Assembly: GCF_019969845.1 (NCBI RefSeq)
Contig: NZ_JAHXYR010000001.1
Coordinates: forward strand, 682,001 to 746,000
DNA from: Sphingobacterium sp. GVS05A
Lineage (GTDB): Bacteria > Bacteroidota > Bacteroidia > Sphingobacteriales > Sphingobacteriaceae
Length of the DNA stretch: 64,000 nucleotides
Direction: 5' to 3'
This document shows positions 34,400 through 43,919 of the stretch, piece by piece. A program made the translations under genes and the position numbers. The stretch's first letter is position 1. The number at the start of each line of letters is the position of its first letter. The notes under the pieces were generated by a model. The model saw only the letters and a list, made by a program, of their open reading frames with translations, was not told the origin of the DNA and searched no databases.

Positions 34400-35770
34400 A
34401 TGAGACGAGTCTATTATTTATTGAATTTGATTATTTTCGTTTTTGTCGTTCAATTTTTGGGTTGCAAGAAAGATCCGCCAAGTAATCCTGTTGGTTCCAA
34501 TGCCTATGTCAACAGCTGGATATTGGACAGCCTTCGCCGCTATTATTTGTGGAATGAATCTCTCCCAAAAAAGATCAACATGGATCAGGAACCACAACTG
34601 TTTTTCAGGTCTTTATTGCATGAGAATGACCGCTTTTCCTATATGGTGGATCCAGCGGATCCCAGCAGCTTTCCAAAATCCAACCGGAGTCAGTTTGGAT
34701 TCGATTATAGTACCTTGAGCAGTGCTGATGGCAAGCTCGTCTTTGCCGTTATCAAATACGTCTACAACGATTCGCCAGCTTCCCGAAATGGATTGAAGCG
34801 GGGAGATTACATCAGTAGGATCAATGGACAGCAATTGACGACCGAAAATGCTGTTGTTCTTCAAAACGAACTGTTAACAGGAGACAAGGGGCAACTGACT
34901 TTAGCAGCTTTGGAAAATAATTCCCTGAAGGATATTCAAACTGTGGATTTAAGCAGGGGTATGTTACTTGAGCAGCCCCTATTACGGGAGATTTTCCGCT
35001 TGAATACCAAGATAATTGGTTACCTCTATATCAATGATTTTAGCCGCGGTATAGCACAGTCGGCTATGTCGGATTTTACCGTTTTTAAAAATGAACATAT
35101 AGATGCTCTTGTGGTGGATCTTCGCTATAACCCGGGTGGCCAGGTTGCTGAGGCTGCGGGGATGGCTGGATTGATCAGTGGCTTACTTTTTAATACCCCT
35201 TTTATCACCTATACAGGTAATATCAATGGTGGGCGAAAAACAGAAAGTATCGGTCAGAGTGCTTCAAGTGATGGTACATTGCAATACAACCAGATCTTAG
35301 AAACCGGCATGAAATTAAAAGAGGTTTACATTTTAATGAGCGCAACGACGGCATCAGCCGCTGAGATATTGATCAATAACCTAAAACCTTATGTGCATGT
35401 CATCACGATAGGAGAGAAGACGAGAGGAAAAGATGAGGCTTCATTTGTAATTAAGGATATGCGGCCCGCAAAAACGATCTCTTGGGAAATGCATCCGATT
35501 ATTTACAAGCTGTCCAATGCGCTGGGAGCGGGAGATTATGCTACTGGAATAGTGCCACAATATCATGTCAACGAACTTGAAGCCTTGCCATTAAAAGCTC
35601 TGCCTGCTCTTGATGATCCCTTGATTCAACGTGCTATTGCACTCATTGGAGGAAAGGAGAGTCTAGACAAGAAGGGATCAAGCAAACAGTCTTCGGTAAG
35701 TTCACTGCGGATACTGACAGATAGTAAAAGGGAGCAGACGAATCAAGAAATCCTACAAATAAACAATTAA
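34400..35770 (+). CDS. S41 family peptidase lipoprotein with PDZ domain
   Basis: Start at ATG 34400 (456 residues) is preferred over GTG 34370, since it gives a clean lipoprotein signal with 'FVVQFLGCKKD'. A PDZ domain follows ('VYNDSPASRNGLKRGDYISRING' region), then the S41 tail-specific protease core: 'DALVVDLRYNPGG', 'LMSATTASAAEILINNL' with the nucleophile serine, and 'TIGEKTRGKDEASF' with the catalytic lysine. These enzymes cleave envelope proteins near their C-termini. Placed just before an ECF sigma/FecR pair, it might process the receptor or the anti-sigma; this is inference from position. Confidence 0.88.
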   Translation: MRRVYYLLNLIIFVFVVQFLGCKKDPPSNPVGSNAYVNSWILDSLRRYYLWNESLPKKINMDQEPQLFFRSLLHENDRFSYMVDPADPSSFPKSNRSQFGFDYSTLSSADGKLVFAVIKYVYNDSPASRNGLKRGDYISRINGQQLTTENAVVLQNELLTGDKGQLTLAALENNSLKDIQTVDLSRGMLLEQPLLREIFRLNTKIIGYLYINDFSRGIAQSAMSDFTVFKNEHIDALVVDLRYNPGGQVAEAAGMAGLISGLLFNTPFITYTGNINGGRKTESIGQSASSDGTLQYNQILETGMKLKEVYILMSATTASAAEILINNLKPYVHVITIGEKTRGKDEASFVIKDMRPAKTISWEMHPIIYKLSNALGAGDYATGIVPQYHVNELEALPLKALPALDDPLIQRAIALIGGKESLDKKGSSKQSSVSSLRILTDSKREQTNQEILQINN

Positions 35771-35840
35771 CAGCTTATATATTAATAACTATATAACACA
35801 TACTTAAACTAGTGTTAACTGTGGGTTAATAGGTGCTATT

Positions 35841-35848
35841 TAGCTTTG
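35841..35848 (+). promoter_or_regulatory. Candidate -7 element for the sigma gene at 35874
   Basis: TAGCTTTG matches the Bacteroidota TAnnTTTG -7 box, 26 bases before the ATG. The -33 partner is weak (TGTG near 35820). Confidence 0.35.
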
Positions 35849-35873
35849 GGTCATTACCATCAATATACTTGTT

Positions 35874-36470
35874 ATGAAAAGGAAAGCAATTGAAACAAAC
35901 GAACAGTTATTGGACAAATTACGTCAGGGAGATACTGCCGCATTTCAGGAACTGTATTTTCGTATGCGTAGTAAGGTAATTGGCTTTTCTTACAAGTTTT
36001 TACGTTCTCAAGAGGGAGCGAAAGAACTGACACAGGAGGTATTTGTCAAGCTCTGGGAAAATCGCGAAAAAATAGATGCCGGCAAAAATATTGAGAGCCT
36101 TTTGTTTGTCATGGTACGGTACAGTATGCTCGATACCTGGAAAAGAAAGTTGCGCTATGATAGTTTTCTTGAAACGCAAAGCAGAGTTGAGCAGCACCAG
36201 GATTCCACCGCACAATATATCGACTATCAAGAATGCTATGCGGTATTAACACGTTCGATTGAGGCCCTGCCGCAACAGGCACAGAAGGTGTATCGACTGA
36301 GTCGGGAAGAAGGATTGAGTCATCAGGAAATCGCTGATCAACTACAGATTTCTACCAATACGGTGAGCAATCACATCAAAAAATCCATGCGCCAGATTCG
36401 AGCCTATTATCATAATAGTTACCCAGAAGCATTTGGCTGTATCTTAAGTTTGATTTTGGTCCTTATCTAA
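35874..36470 (+). CDS. ECF RNA polymerase sigma factor
   Basis: 198 residues. Region 2 is seen in 'EGAKELTQEVFVKLWENREKID' (about 46-67) and region 4 in 'LPQQAQKVYRLSREEGLSHQEIADQLQISTNTVSNHIKKSM' (about 135-175). FecI-like type. The gene lies 104 bases after the S41 peptidase and before a fecR gene (100 bases further), which in turn precedes an STN receptor. This is the standard order for a surface-signalling circuit. Confidence 0.92.
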   Translation: MKRKAIETNEQLLDKLRQGDTAAFQELYFRMRSKVIGFSYKFLRSQEGAKELTQEVFVKLWENREKIDAGKNIESLLFVMVRYSMLDTWKRKLRYDSFLETQSRVEQHQDSTAQYIDYQECYAVLTRSIEALPQQAQKVYRLSREEGLSHQEIADQLQISTNTVSNHIKKSMRQIRAYYHNSYPEAFGCILSLILVLI

Positions 36471-36569
36471 GGGCCAATTTTTCCCTCCAAAAATTATTTA
36501 TATTTTTTTTTCTTTCGAGTAGCCGTTCTTTCCTTGCCAGTCTTTCTATAGATAAATAAGCAAAAAGAA

Positions 36570-37613
36570 GTGCAAGACAAAGGATACATCAAAAGCATCA
36601 TGGAACGTTTCCGACAAGGGCAAGCAAGCCCGGCGGAGAAAAAGATCCTGTTGCGCTATTTGGAGACAGATCAGGAAGAAGAGCATATGGAGCTCTTTGC
36701 AGAGATGATGGCTGATCTGTGGGAAGGCGAGCCTGCCTATAGGGAGGAGACCGCTGAGACAGAGGCCGCGTTTGCTGAGATCTTGCAAGACATCCCAAAA
36801 GATAAGAAAAGAAAGCCAATCAAAATAGTACAGCAATGGTATTACGCAGCGGCGGTAGTATTATTCTTTTCAGTTGTTTCGAGCTGGTTTTATTTCCAGA
36901 CACCTGAAAAAGCTATGCAAACCACCAGCATAGTATGGTCGAGTAAAACGACTCTTGATGGACAAAAAGTAAAGATTAGATTAAGTGACAGTAGTATTAT
37001 TTATCTCGCTGGGGGAAGTACTTTACGTTGGCCCGACCAATTTGTGAAAGGACAGAAACGGGAAGTTATATTGACCGGGGAAGCTTTTTTTGAGGTTAAG
37101 AGAGATACCAGCAGCCCATTTATTGTTCATTCCGGGCAAGTGAGCACACAAGTGTTGGGTACCTCCTTTAATATCTATGCTTATCCAAAAGATAAAAATC
37201 AAATAATCTCGGTGCGTAGTGGAAAGGTTCGTGTAAGTCGAAATGGGACGCACCAATCGAAAAAACTGGCGGATCTGACTGCAGGAATGCGTCTGACCTA
37301 TGAGCAGCAGACGATGGGTTTCGTTGTCGAAAAAGGTCAGGATCCCGCATCATTTAATAGTTGGATAGAAAACCGTCTGAGCTTTCAAAATGCCAACCTT
37401 GGAGAAATAACAAAGAAATTAAGCCGGTATTACAGTATTCATTTTGATATCAAGGGCTCGTGCAAATTCGATAATTATCGTATTAACGCCAGTTTTGACA
37501 ACCAGCCCATCGGGAAGATTATGGAGCAGTTAGCAATGATGAGCGGAGGTAAACTTAGCTATCGGATCAATGACGAAAATTCAATCACCTTATGGAGGAA
37601 GGAATGCCCATGA
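36570..37613 (+). CDS. FecR-family anti-sigma factor
   Basis: 347 residues from GTG 36570; an ATG at 36600 would trim ten residues. A short cytoplasmic sigma-binding part is followed by a transmembrane helix at about 90-109 ('YYAAAVVLFFSVVSSWFYF'). The FecR domain is about 125-225 ('LDGQKVKIRLSDSSIIYLAGGS', 'TGEAFFEVKRDTSSPFIVH', 'STQVLGTSFNIYAY') and a DUF4974 domain is at the end ('LSFQNANLGEITKKLSRYYSI'). It would bind the sigma factor encoded just upstream and the STN domain of the receptor encoded just downstream. Confidence 0.92.
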   Translation: MQDKGYIKSIMERFRQGQASPAEKKILLRYLETDQEEEHMELFAEMMADLWEGEPAYREETAETEAAFAEILQDIPKDKKRKPIKIVQQWYYAAAVVLFFSVVSSWFYFQTPEKAMQTTSIVWSSKTTLDGQKVKIRLSDSSIIYLAGGSTLRWPDQFVKGQKREVILTGEAFFEVKRDTSSPFIVHSGQVSTQVLGTSFNIYAYPKDKNQIISVRSGKVRVSRNGTHQSKKLADLTAGMRLTYEQQTMGFVVEKGQDPASFNSWIENRLSFQNANLGEITKKLSRYYSIHFDIKGSCKFDNYRINASFDNQPIGKIMEQLAMMSGGKLSYRINDENSITLWRKECP

Positions 37614-37753
37614 TATAATCGCAGCATAAAGAGCGGATAACGCTATAACAACGAACGAGAAACAAAAAAGAAAATAGAACCGCTCTGGACCAACAGAACG
37701 GTTCGAGAAACAAATTTCTAATCAATTGAATAACTAAAAAATCGTTGAATTCC

Positions 37754-40700
37754 ATGAATATAAGCATATATTCTCAAAACAAAAGAAAATTTTCAAAATC
37801 TTGGAAGCAGGTCATCTTATTGACAGTCTTCGGTATATTACAGTTTTTTATTCCTGTGGTTTTCAATGGTGCTTATGCACAGGGACTTCAGAAAAAAGTG
37901 AGCCTAACCCTTAATTCAGTACCCATTACTAATGCCTTACGAGATTTGCAGACAGTATCTGGTCTGCAGATCAATTACGATGGAAGTATATTTTCCGGGC
38001 AGACCAAAGTGAGTTTACATGCACAAAACTACACGGTGGAAACTGCATTAAAACAGCTTTTGGCCAGTAGTAACGTTGGTTTTAAAACAGCCGGAAACAA
38101 TACCGTTGTTCTCTTTAAATTACCCCCTCCGGTAAGCCCCGGACGAATGATAGGAACTATTGTTGACGGGAGCGGCGACCCATTGGTCGGTGCCACGGTT
38201 ATCGTGCAGGGAGTGGGTAAGTCTGTCATGACGGATAGCAAAGGGAATTTTAATATCGAATTAAAAGCGGGGACATATACCATTGATATCACCTATATTT
38301 CTTACGAAAGTCAGCGGGTTACAGATATAAAAATCATTGACGGGAAGAGCACCAGCTTAAATATTGCGATGAAAGCAAGCGCGAATACACTAAGCCAGGT
38401 GATTGTGACATCTTCCTTTAAAAAGGCCAGCATTTCAGGACTATTGGTGCGACAAAAGAATGCTTCGGAAATCAGCAATGGTATTTCAGCAGAACAGATT
38501 GCATTGACACCGGACCGTAATGTGGGTGAGAGCTTGAAACGTATTTCTGGTGTGTCTACAATAAATGACAAATTTGTTATTGTCAGAGGAATAGGGGAAC
38601 GGTATAACTCCGCAACATTGGACGGTACCACACTACCAAGTACTGAGGCTCAGAGTCGAAGCTTTTCTTTTGATATCATTCCTACGGCTATTATAGACAA
38701 TGTTGTGGTGGCGAAATCTATCACACCGGATATGAATGTGAGTTTTGGTGGCGGACTTATTCAGATTAATACCAAGGATATCCCAAATGAAAACTTTATG
38801 ACTATTGGAGCAGGAACTTCAATAAATGGGCAATCTATAGGAAAAGACTTCCTGAGTCCGAAACGAGGAAAACATGATTACCTCGGTTTTGATGATGGAA
38901 GAAGATCATTTCCAAAAGATTTGTATATAGCTACAGCAAGATCTCCGATTGAGGATGTTGTTGCGCAAAGTAAGCGTTTCACAACGGATAATTTTACGCT
39001 ATATAAATATAAAACTAGACCATCTCAAAATTATCAATTTACAATTGGCCGTCTCTATAATCTGAAAGGAGGAAGCGTCCGTAAATTTGGTTTTGTAGGA
39101 ACGCTTAATTATCGCAATCGACAAGACATCACGCATATTGAGGATACCAAAAGAGGGTCATGGTATGATGAGTTTCCTGATAAGAATACAGGTAAGATTT
39201 ATGAGTTTAATACAACATGGGGCGGTTTGTTAAATATGGGTTTGCAGATTGACCAACATCGTTTTTCATTTCGAAATACCGTAACTCGGGTATTCAATAA
39301 TAGCATAACTCGAGTAATGGGAATTGATGTTGATGGTGATCCAGATGGAAAACCGGATCGTATCAGAGAGACTACTATTCCGACTTTTACCACGCTCCTG
39401 CAAAATAAGCTAACTGGTCAGCATCAGATTCAAGACCTAAAAGTAGAATGGGAAGTCGCGCGATCTGGTATCAACCGGGATGATAAGGATATGGGTATTC
39501 TAACTCAGAATCTGTCTGCTGAAAAAATTAACGGTGAACGTATTTTTCTCTATGATTATTCACAATTGGTGGAAGGCAGAAGCCAACCAGCATCTCGACA
39601 TAATTACTCCAATAGAGAAACACATTATTCTTGGGGAGCATCAGGGACACATCCATTCACTGTCGGAAACGTGAAGAGTACAGCAAAGATCGGTTATTTT
39701 GGTTTACAACGTCGTGCAGCATTCCATTATCAAATTGCAGCAATGGTTGTAGATAACAAAACGTTCGATCAGAAATTAAGATACATTTCTATCGGAGACC
39801 GTTTTAAACCTGAAAATATAGGTGAACATGGATTTATGTATGAAATGGATGGATGGGATCTGGATTATTACAAGGGTAAGAGTCGAAATCACGCTGGATA
39901 CCTAATGTTTGATCATAAGTATTCTGATCAACTGCGTCTGCTTTGGGGTGTGCGAGCGGATGCGTATAAATATACTGAGATCAATAACCCCAAAAGTGAT
40001 GGATCCATTATTGATTTTAAACTACCTGAAGAACCAGCGGTTCGTTGGCTGCCCTCTGCCAATTTAACCTACTCACCAATCAATACGTTAAATATCAGAG
40101 CAGCATATGGTAAAACGGTTATACGACCTGAAATGCTCGAAAATAGTCAGTTTTTACGCTATAATCCGACTTTTGAAGGCGTATTTGGCAGTACTGGGAT
40201 TAGTAGCACAGGTATTACAAGTTGGGACTTGAAAGGAGAGTGGTTTCCAGGCTTAGGTGAAATCCTGTCACTTGGAGCATATTATAAACATTTTGACAAA
40301 CCAGCTGAAATTTACGCACAAGCTACAGGAACTTACGATTGGCAGTATACCTTAGCAAACTCAGCCCAGGCAAAAGTATATGGAGTGGAATTTGAAGTGC
40401 GAAAAAACTTAAATTTTATCTATGATCATTTATTGATGAAAAACATGGTTATTTATGGAAACCTGACGATGCAAAAGGGTGACGTAGCTGCCTTCGTGGA
40501 TATGCAAGATCCCGAAACAAAGGAATATAAACGTATTGAATCCAAGCAATCACGGTCTATGTATGGTCAAAGCCCTTATTTGATTAATATGGGAATACAA
40601 TATAATGGCGAGAGCTTCGGATTAAATATCGTTTTTAATCGTTCCGGTAGGAAGACATCGTTCATCGCAGCAGCGGCAAATGAGACCGAATATGAAAAGC

Positions 40701-40972
40701 CACGAAACCTTTTGGATGCCCAAGTCAGCTATAAATTTATAAATAAACGTTTGGAAGTGAAGGTAAATGCAGGAAATATTCTAGATGCCGTATCTGTATT
40801 TTATAATAATTACAATAGTTATGAAATAAATCCGGATGCGGCGCCAGGAGATATTTCTGATAATATAAGGTTGAAACCGGGATTTAGCAATGATTTTGAT
40901 GAAGGAGATCGGGTGATGTTAAGACAGCGCTTCGGTAGAACCTTCGGAACAACGATAACGTATAAATTCTAA
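37754..40972 (+). CDS. TonB-dependent receptor with STN domain, not paired with SusD
   Basis: ATG 37754 is chosen over TTG 37745 (1072 residues). Signal peptide ending 'GAYAQG', STN domain about 50-115 ('VPITNALRDLQTVSGLQINYD'), carboxypeptidase regulatory-like domain about 130-205 ('GTIVDGSGDPLVGATVIVQG'), plug with 'NVGESLKRISGVSTINDKFVIVRGIGERYN' region, and a barrel ending 'FGTTITYKF'. The plug signature (RGIGERYN...LDGTTLPS) is of the general TonB-dependent receptor type rather than SusC. No SusD follows; instead two unusual lipoproteins do. Substrate unknown; it could be a protein, metal chelate or phosphate source. Confidence 0.92.
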   Translation: MNISIYSQNKRKFSKSWKQVILLTVFGILQFFIPVVFNGAYAQGLQKKVSLTLNSVPITNALRDLQTVSGLQINYDGSIFSGQTKVSLHAQNYTVETALKQLLASSNVGFKTAGNNTVVLFKLPPPVSPGRMIGTIVDGSGDPLVGATVIVQGVGKSVMTDSKGNFNIELKAGTYTIDITYISYESQRVTDIKIIDGKSTSLNIAMKASANTLSQVIVTSSFKKASISGLLVRQKNASEISNGISAEQIALTPDRNVGESLKRISGVSTINDKFVIVRGIGERYNSATLDGTTLPSTEAQSRSFSFDIIPTAIIDNVVVAKSITPDMNVSFGGGLIQINTKDIPNENFMTIGAGTSINGQSIGKDFLSPKRGKHDYLGFDDGRRSFPKDLYIATARSPIEDVVAQSKRFTTDNFTLYKYKTRPSQNYQFTIGRLYNLKGGSVRKFGFVGTLNYRNRQDITHIEDTKRGSWYDEFPDKNTGKIYEFNTTWGGLLNMGLQIDQHRFSFRNTVTRVFNNSITRVMGIDVDGDPDGKPDRIRETTIPTFTTLLQNKLTGQHQIQDLKVEWEVARSGINRDDKDMGILTQNLSAEKINGERIFLYDYSQLVEGRSQPASRHNYSNRETHYSWGASGTHPFTVGNVKSTAKIGYFGLQRRAAFHYQIAAMVVDNKTFDQKLRYISIGDRFKPENIGEHGFMYEMDGWDLDYYKGKSRNHAGYLMFDHKYSDQLRLLWGVRADAYKYTEINNPKSDGSIIDFKLPEEPAVRWLPSANLTYSPINTLNIRAAYGKTVIRPEMLENSQFLRYNPTFEGVFGSTGISSTGITSWDLKGEWFPGLGEILSLGAYYKHFDKPAEIYAQATGTYDWQYTLANSAQAKVYGVEFEVRKNLNFIYDHLLMKNMVIYGNLTMQKGDVAAFVDMQDPETKEYKRIESKQSRSMYGQSPYLINMGIQYNGESFGLNIVFNRSGRKTSFIAAAANETEYEKPRNLLDAQVSYKFINKRLEVKVNAGNILDAVSVFYNNYNSYEINPDAAPGDISDNIRLKPGFSNDFDEGDRVMLRQRFGRTFGTTITYKF

Positions 40973-41026
40973 CAATGATAAATTATTAAAAAAGGAAGGA
41001 GGATAAAGTGGAAGAACAAAATAAAA

Positions 41027-41061
41027 AAGCGAAAGGCTTTGCTGGAACGGACCTCTCGCTT
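41027..41061 (+). terminator. Hairpin between receptor and lipoprotein genes
   Basis: AAGCGAAAGG (41027-41036) pairs with CCTCTCGCTT (41052-41061) with one mismatch. There is no T run, so it may be an RNA-processing or partial-termination site that adjusts expression of the downstream gene. Confidence 0.4.
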
Positions 41062-41196
41062 AAATACATATTAAAGTCAATAGCTTCCTAAAGAGAAAAC
41101 CAACTAATCTTGCAGAATGCCTAGGGCACTAAACAAGTCGACTTGCCATTTATCTGGCCGCAAATTAATAATTTTTTAACACAAATCAATAAAAAA

Positions 41197-42483
41197 ATGA
41201 AAACTCTAAATAAAACTTTAGCTATTCTAGCAATCGCATCAACATCTTTAACTGCGTGTAATAAAGATAACGCTTTACAAAATGATTCTTTCGATAATCG
41301 TAGTACTTCAGCAGCAGATTACAGCCAATCTTCACTACCAGTTGTAACTATTTCAGCGGATATTACTAGTAGTGTTACTTGGTCTGCAAGTAATGTGTAT
41401 GAAATCAAAGGAGTGGTTACTGTTACCAATGGTGCTACACTAACTATCCCTGCTGGAACTTATATTAAAGCTGCTGTTAATACACCAGGTGCACAAAATG
41501 GTGTATTGGTCATTGCTAAAGGAGCGAAGATAAATGCGCAGGGTACAGATACCAACCCAATCGTATTTACAAGCCGTAACTTATTGGATGGCGATAATGC
41601 AACAGTTGGTAAACCTGGTGATTTTGGAGGTCTAATTGTATTAGGTAATGCACAGATCAATGAAGCAACCGGAACAAAGTTAATTGAAGGTTTAGCTGAT
41701 AACGCAAAATTCTATTATGGTAGCAGTAGCGCTACTAATAATACAGAAAGCAGTGGAACAATCAAAAATGTACGTATAGAGTACGCTGGATATAAATTAG
41801 CTGACAACATTGAAGTGAATGGATTAACCCTTGGTGGTGTAGGGTCAGGTACTGTCTTGAACAAAATTGAGGTAGCATGGGGGCTAGATGATGGATTTGA
41901 ATTCTTCGGTGGTCGTGTAAATGGATCGGATTTAGTTGCTTTCTCAAATGATGATGACCAGTTTGATTTTGATTTGGGTTATCAAGGAACTATTTCAAAT
42001 TCAATTGCATTCGCCAACAAAGTTTCTACACATAGTGCAAGTGGTGGAAATAGCGATTCAAATGGTGCTGAAATTGATAATCACCCAACCGCGTTCACTG
42101 CATTACCTAAAACTAAACCTACGTTTAACAACGTTCGTATTGTAGGAACCAAAAATGAAACAGGTATAACAGCCCCTGGATTTAAATCTGGGGTGTTGGT
42201 ACGTCGTGGTGCCGAGTTAGCTTTGGTAAATTCAAAAATTACAGGATATAAAACAGGTTTGCATATTAATAGCGATGCGACTCCTTCGTTGACTTCTGTT
42301 CAAGGATCATCCTTATTTGGATTTACATTGGCTGCTACTGCTGGTTACACAGACCTTGGTACAAACACTGTTGCTCCAGTAGGTACTACTGCTCCGACAT
42401 TCAGCATTTCGACGCAACCGTTCTATAATGAAAGTGGATTCGTACACGGTTTGGCGTATCCTTGGGTAAAATTTAATTACTAA
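41197..42483 (+). CDS. Asp-rich beta-solenoid-like surface lipoprotein
   Basis: Start set at ATG 41197 (428 residues) because it alone yields a lipoprotein signal, 'LAIASTSLTAC'. The mature protein begins with 'VYEIKGVVTVTNGATLTIPAG' and continues as repeated short strands typical of a beta-helix. An Asp-rich stretch at about 226-264 (GLDDGFEFFGG ... NDDDQFDFDLGYQG) looks like Ca2+ or other cation binding. Similar proteins are often encoded directly after SusD-less TonB receptors in Bacteroidota, and would act as their surface partner in the place of SusD; that role is inference. No sorting tail is seen. Confidence 0.75.
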   Translation: MKTLNKTLAILAIASTSLTACNKDNALQNDSFDNRSTSAADYSQSSLPVVTISADITSSVTWSASNVYEIKGVVTVTNGATLTIPAGTYIKAAVNTPGAQNGVLVIAKGAKINAQGTDTNPIVFTSRNLLDGDNATVGKPGDFGGLIVLGNAQINEATGTKLIEGLADNAKFYYGSSSATNNTESSGTIKNVRIEYAGYKLADNIEVNGLTLGGVGSGTVLNKIEVAWGLDDGFEFFGGRVNGSDLVAFSNDDDQFDFDLGYQGTISNSIAFANKVSTHSASGGNSDSNGAEIDNHPTAFTALPKTKPTFNNVRIVGTKNETGITAPGFKSGVLVRRGAELALVNSKITGYKTGLHINSDATPSLTSVQGSSLFGFTLAATAGYTDLGTNTVAPVGTTAPTFSISTQPFYNESGFVHGLAYPWVKFNY

Positions 42484-42509
42484 GCATTGCTTAAAAAAAT
42501 GTATAACAA

Positions 42510-42543
42510 GACCTAGGTTGACCAATAAGTCAACCCAGGTTCT
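42510..42543 (+). terminator. Hairpin after the beta-solenoid gene
   Basis: GACCTAGGTTGAC (42510-42522) pairs imperfectly with GTCAACCCAGGTTC (42529-42542) before TTAT. It lies between the two lipoprotein genes and may be a partial terminator. Confidence 0.6.
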
Positions 42544-42555
42544 TATATAAAAAAT

Positions 42556-43662
42556 ATGAAAAGATCCATATTTAAATTAATGAGTTTGTTGATAGTTACT
42601 GCACCTCTATTACCATCTTGTCAAAAAGGAGAGTTGTTTGATACTAGTACGCCAAAGATTGTCGAAATAGCTTTCAGCGGCTCCAGCTCTATTCCCTTGG
42701 AAATCATTTATGATGAAACCGTCGTTGATAGCACAAGAGGAGAATTCAATACAATGCCTAATCCATTTAAATTGAATATTGCAAATGGTAGTGAAAATAT
42801 TTCCGTTCGCCAAAAAGGGAAAACAGCCATATTGAAAAGTTATAATATAAATGCTGAAAGCTTTAAACAGCCATTTGGGATTTTTTATGATAATGGAAAA
42901 ATATATGATTCGGGGATAAAGTATAAATTGGAAATTTTAGCCAAAAACAGTGGCTTGGATTTCTATCTGGATAATCAGATCATCCATCAAAATCCATATG
43001 AAGGATCCACCTTGGAGACGCTCACGATCCCTGTTAATAAAGAGCAAAATCGATCGCTTACAGTAAAGAAAAAAGGGGAAAAAGAGATTTTGCTAACAAA
43101 AATAATAACAGCAGCTGATACAGATAAAACACTAAAATTCTATCTTGAGGGGAATGACCTGGTCGAGAATCTGACTATTCCGGCTTTGAAAAACCCAAAA
43201 GGGATGTCCGTGACCTTTAAGTTGCTAACAAATGTAAATACTGTCGAAACTAATTTTATTGGAGGCGATGTGGATTTGGTCGCTTATATTCGGAATTTGA
43301 ACACGACTGATGTCAAAAAACCAAACCCTGAATTGCGGTTTACAACTCCAGCAAACCAATCTTTTGTAACAATGGAACTACCGCCACTTGCTGAGTCAGA
43401 ATATTATACATTTGACTTAGTAAAAAAAGGAACCAATGAACCTGCATTTGTCAGTAACAATTCGATGAAAAAAGTAAGTTTAGGGTCTGGCAATTATGGT
43501 AGTTTTTATTTTTTTAATCCAGACTTCATGCTTTTCCTTCCAGGTGAAAGGATAATATGTACGATAATGCCCGCTGAGGAGACTGGAGGAGCTAATTATG
43601 ATGAGATTTTCGTTACTCCTGCAATCAGCGAATACCTCACTAATTGGATTAACTTCAAATGA
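42556..43662 (+). CDS. Lipoprotein with duplicated Ig-like units
   Basis: 368 residues; lipoprotein signal with C22 ('APLLPSCQKG'). Residues about 46-117 and 132-202 are two copies of one unit: 'PLEIIYDETVV' matches 'GLDFYLDNQII', and 'ENISVRQKGKTAILKSYNI' matches 'RSLTVKKKGEKEILLTKII'. Units of this kind resemble DUF4397-like beta-sandwich domains, but the family is not certain. The third part (about 215-368) differs. It follows the beta-solenoid gene by 72 bases and is probably part of the same surface complex with the TonB receptor. Confidence 0.7.
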   Translation: MKRSIFKLMSLLIVTAPLLPSCQKGELFDTSTPKIVEIAFSGSSSIPLEIIYDETVVDSTRGEFNTMPNPFKLNIANGSENISVRQKGKTAILKSYNINAESFKQPFGIFYDNGKIYDSGIKYKLEILAKNSGLDFYLDNQIIHQNPYEGSTLETLTIPVNKEQNRSLTVKKKGEKEILLTKIITAADTDKTLKFYLEGNDLVENLTIPALKNPKGMSVTFKLLTNVNTVETNFIGGDVDLVAYIRNLNTTDVKKPNPELRFTTPANQSFVTMELPPLAESEYYTFDLVKKGTNEPAFVSNNSMKKVSLGSGNYGSFYFFNPDFMLFLPGERIICTIMPAEETGGANYDEIFVTPAISEYLTNWINFK

Positions 43663-43688
43663 TTTTAGAGTTAAAGTAATTGGATAAA

Positions 43689-43731
43689 TAAAGCTGAGAA
43701 GTACCCTGTGCAGGATTCTTGGCTTTTTTCG
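43689..43731 (+). terminator. Hairpin and T run ending the receptor locus
   Basis: AAGCTGAGAA and TTCTTGGCTT pair imperfectly around an inner CCTGTGCAGG stem, followed by TTTTTT. A plausible intrinsic terminator 27 bases past the stop. Confidence 0.5.
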
Positions 43732-43919
43732 TTTATTGAGTATCAAGTTAAGTAGTACCAAGGTCTGAGATATTGATGGTTGTTGATCAAAAATCTTTTG
43801 TTTATCAGGAAATTACTATTTTTAAATAAGGACACCGTATCCTGAAACTGATTAAACTTTTGTTAAGTTTCCGTATTAAAAAAAAATATAGTTAATTTAT
43901 TGGTATTTAGATACAAACG

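Noticed and set aside
41134-41145. Perfect palindrome CAAGTCGACTTG upstream of the solenoid lipoprotein gene
   Set aside because: A single 12-base palindrome with no partner and no loop is not enough to propose an operator.
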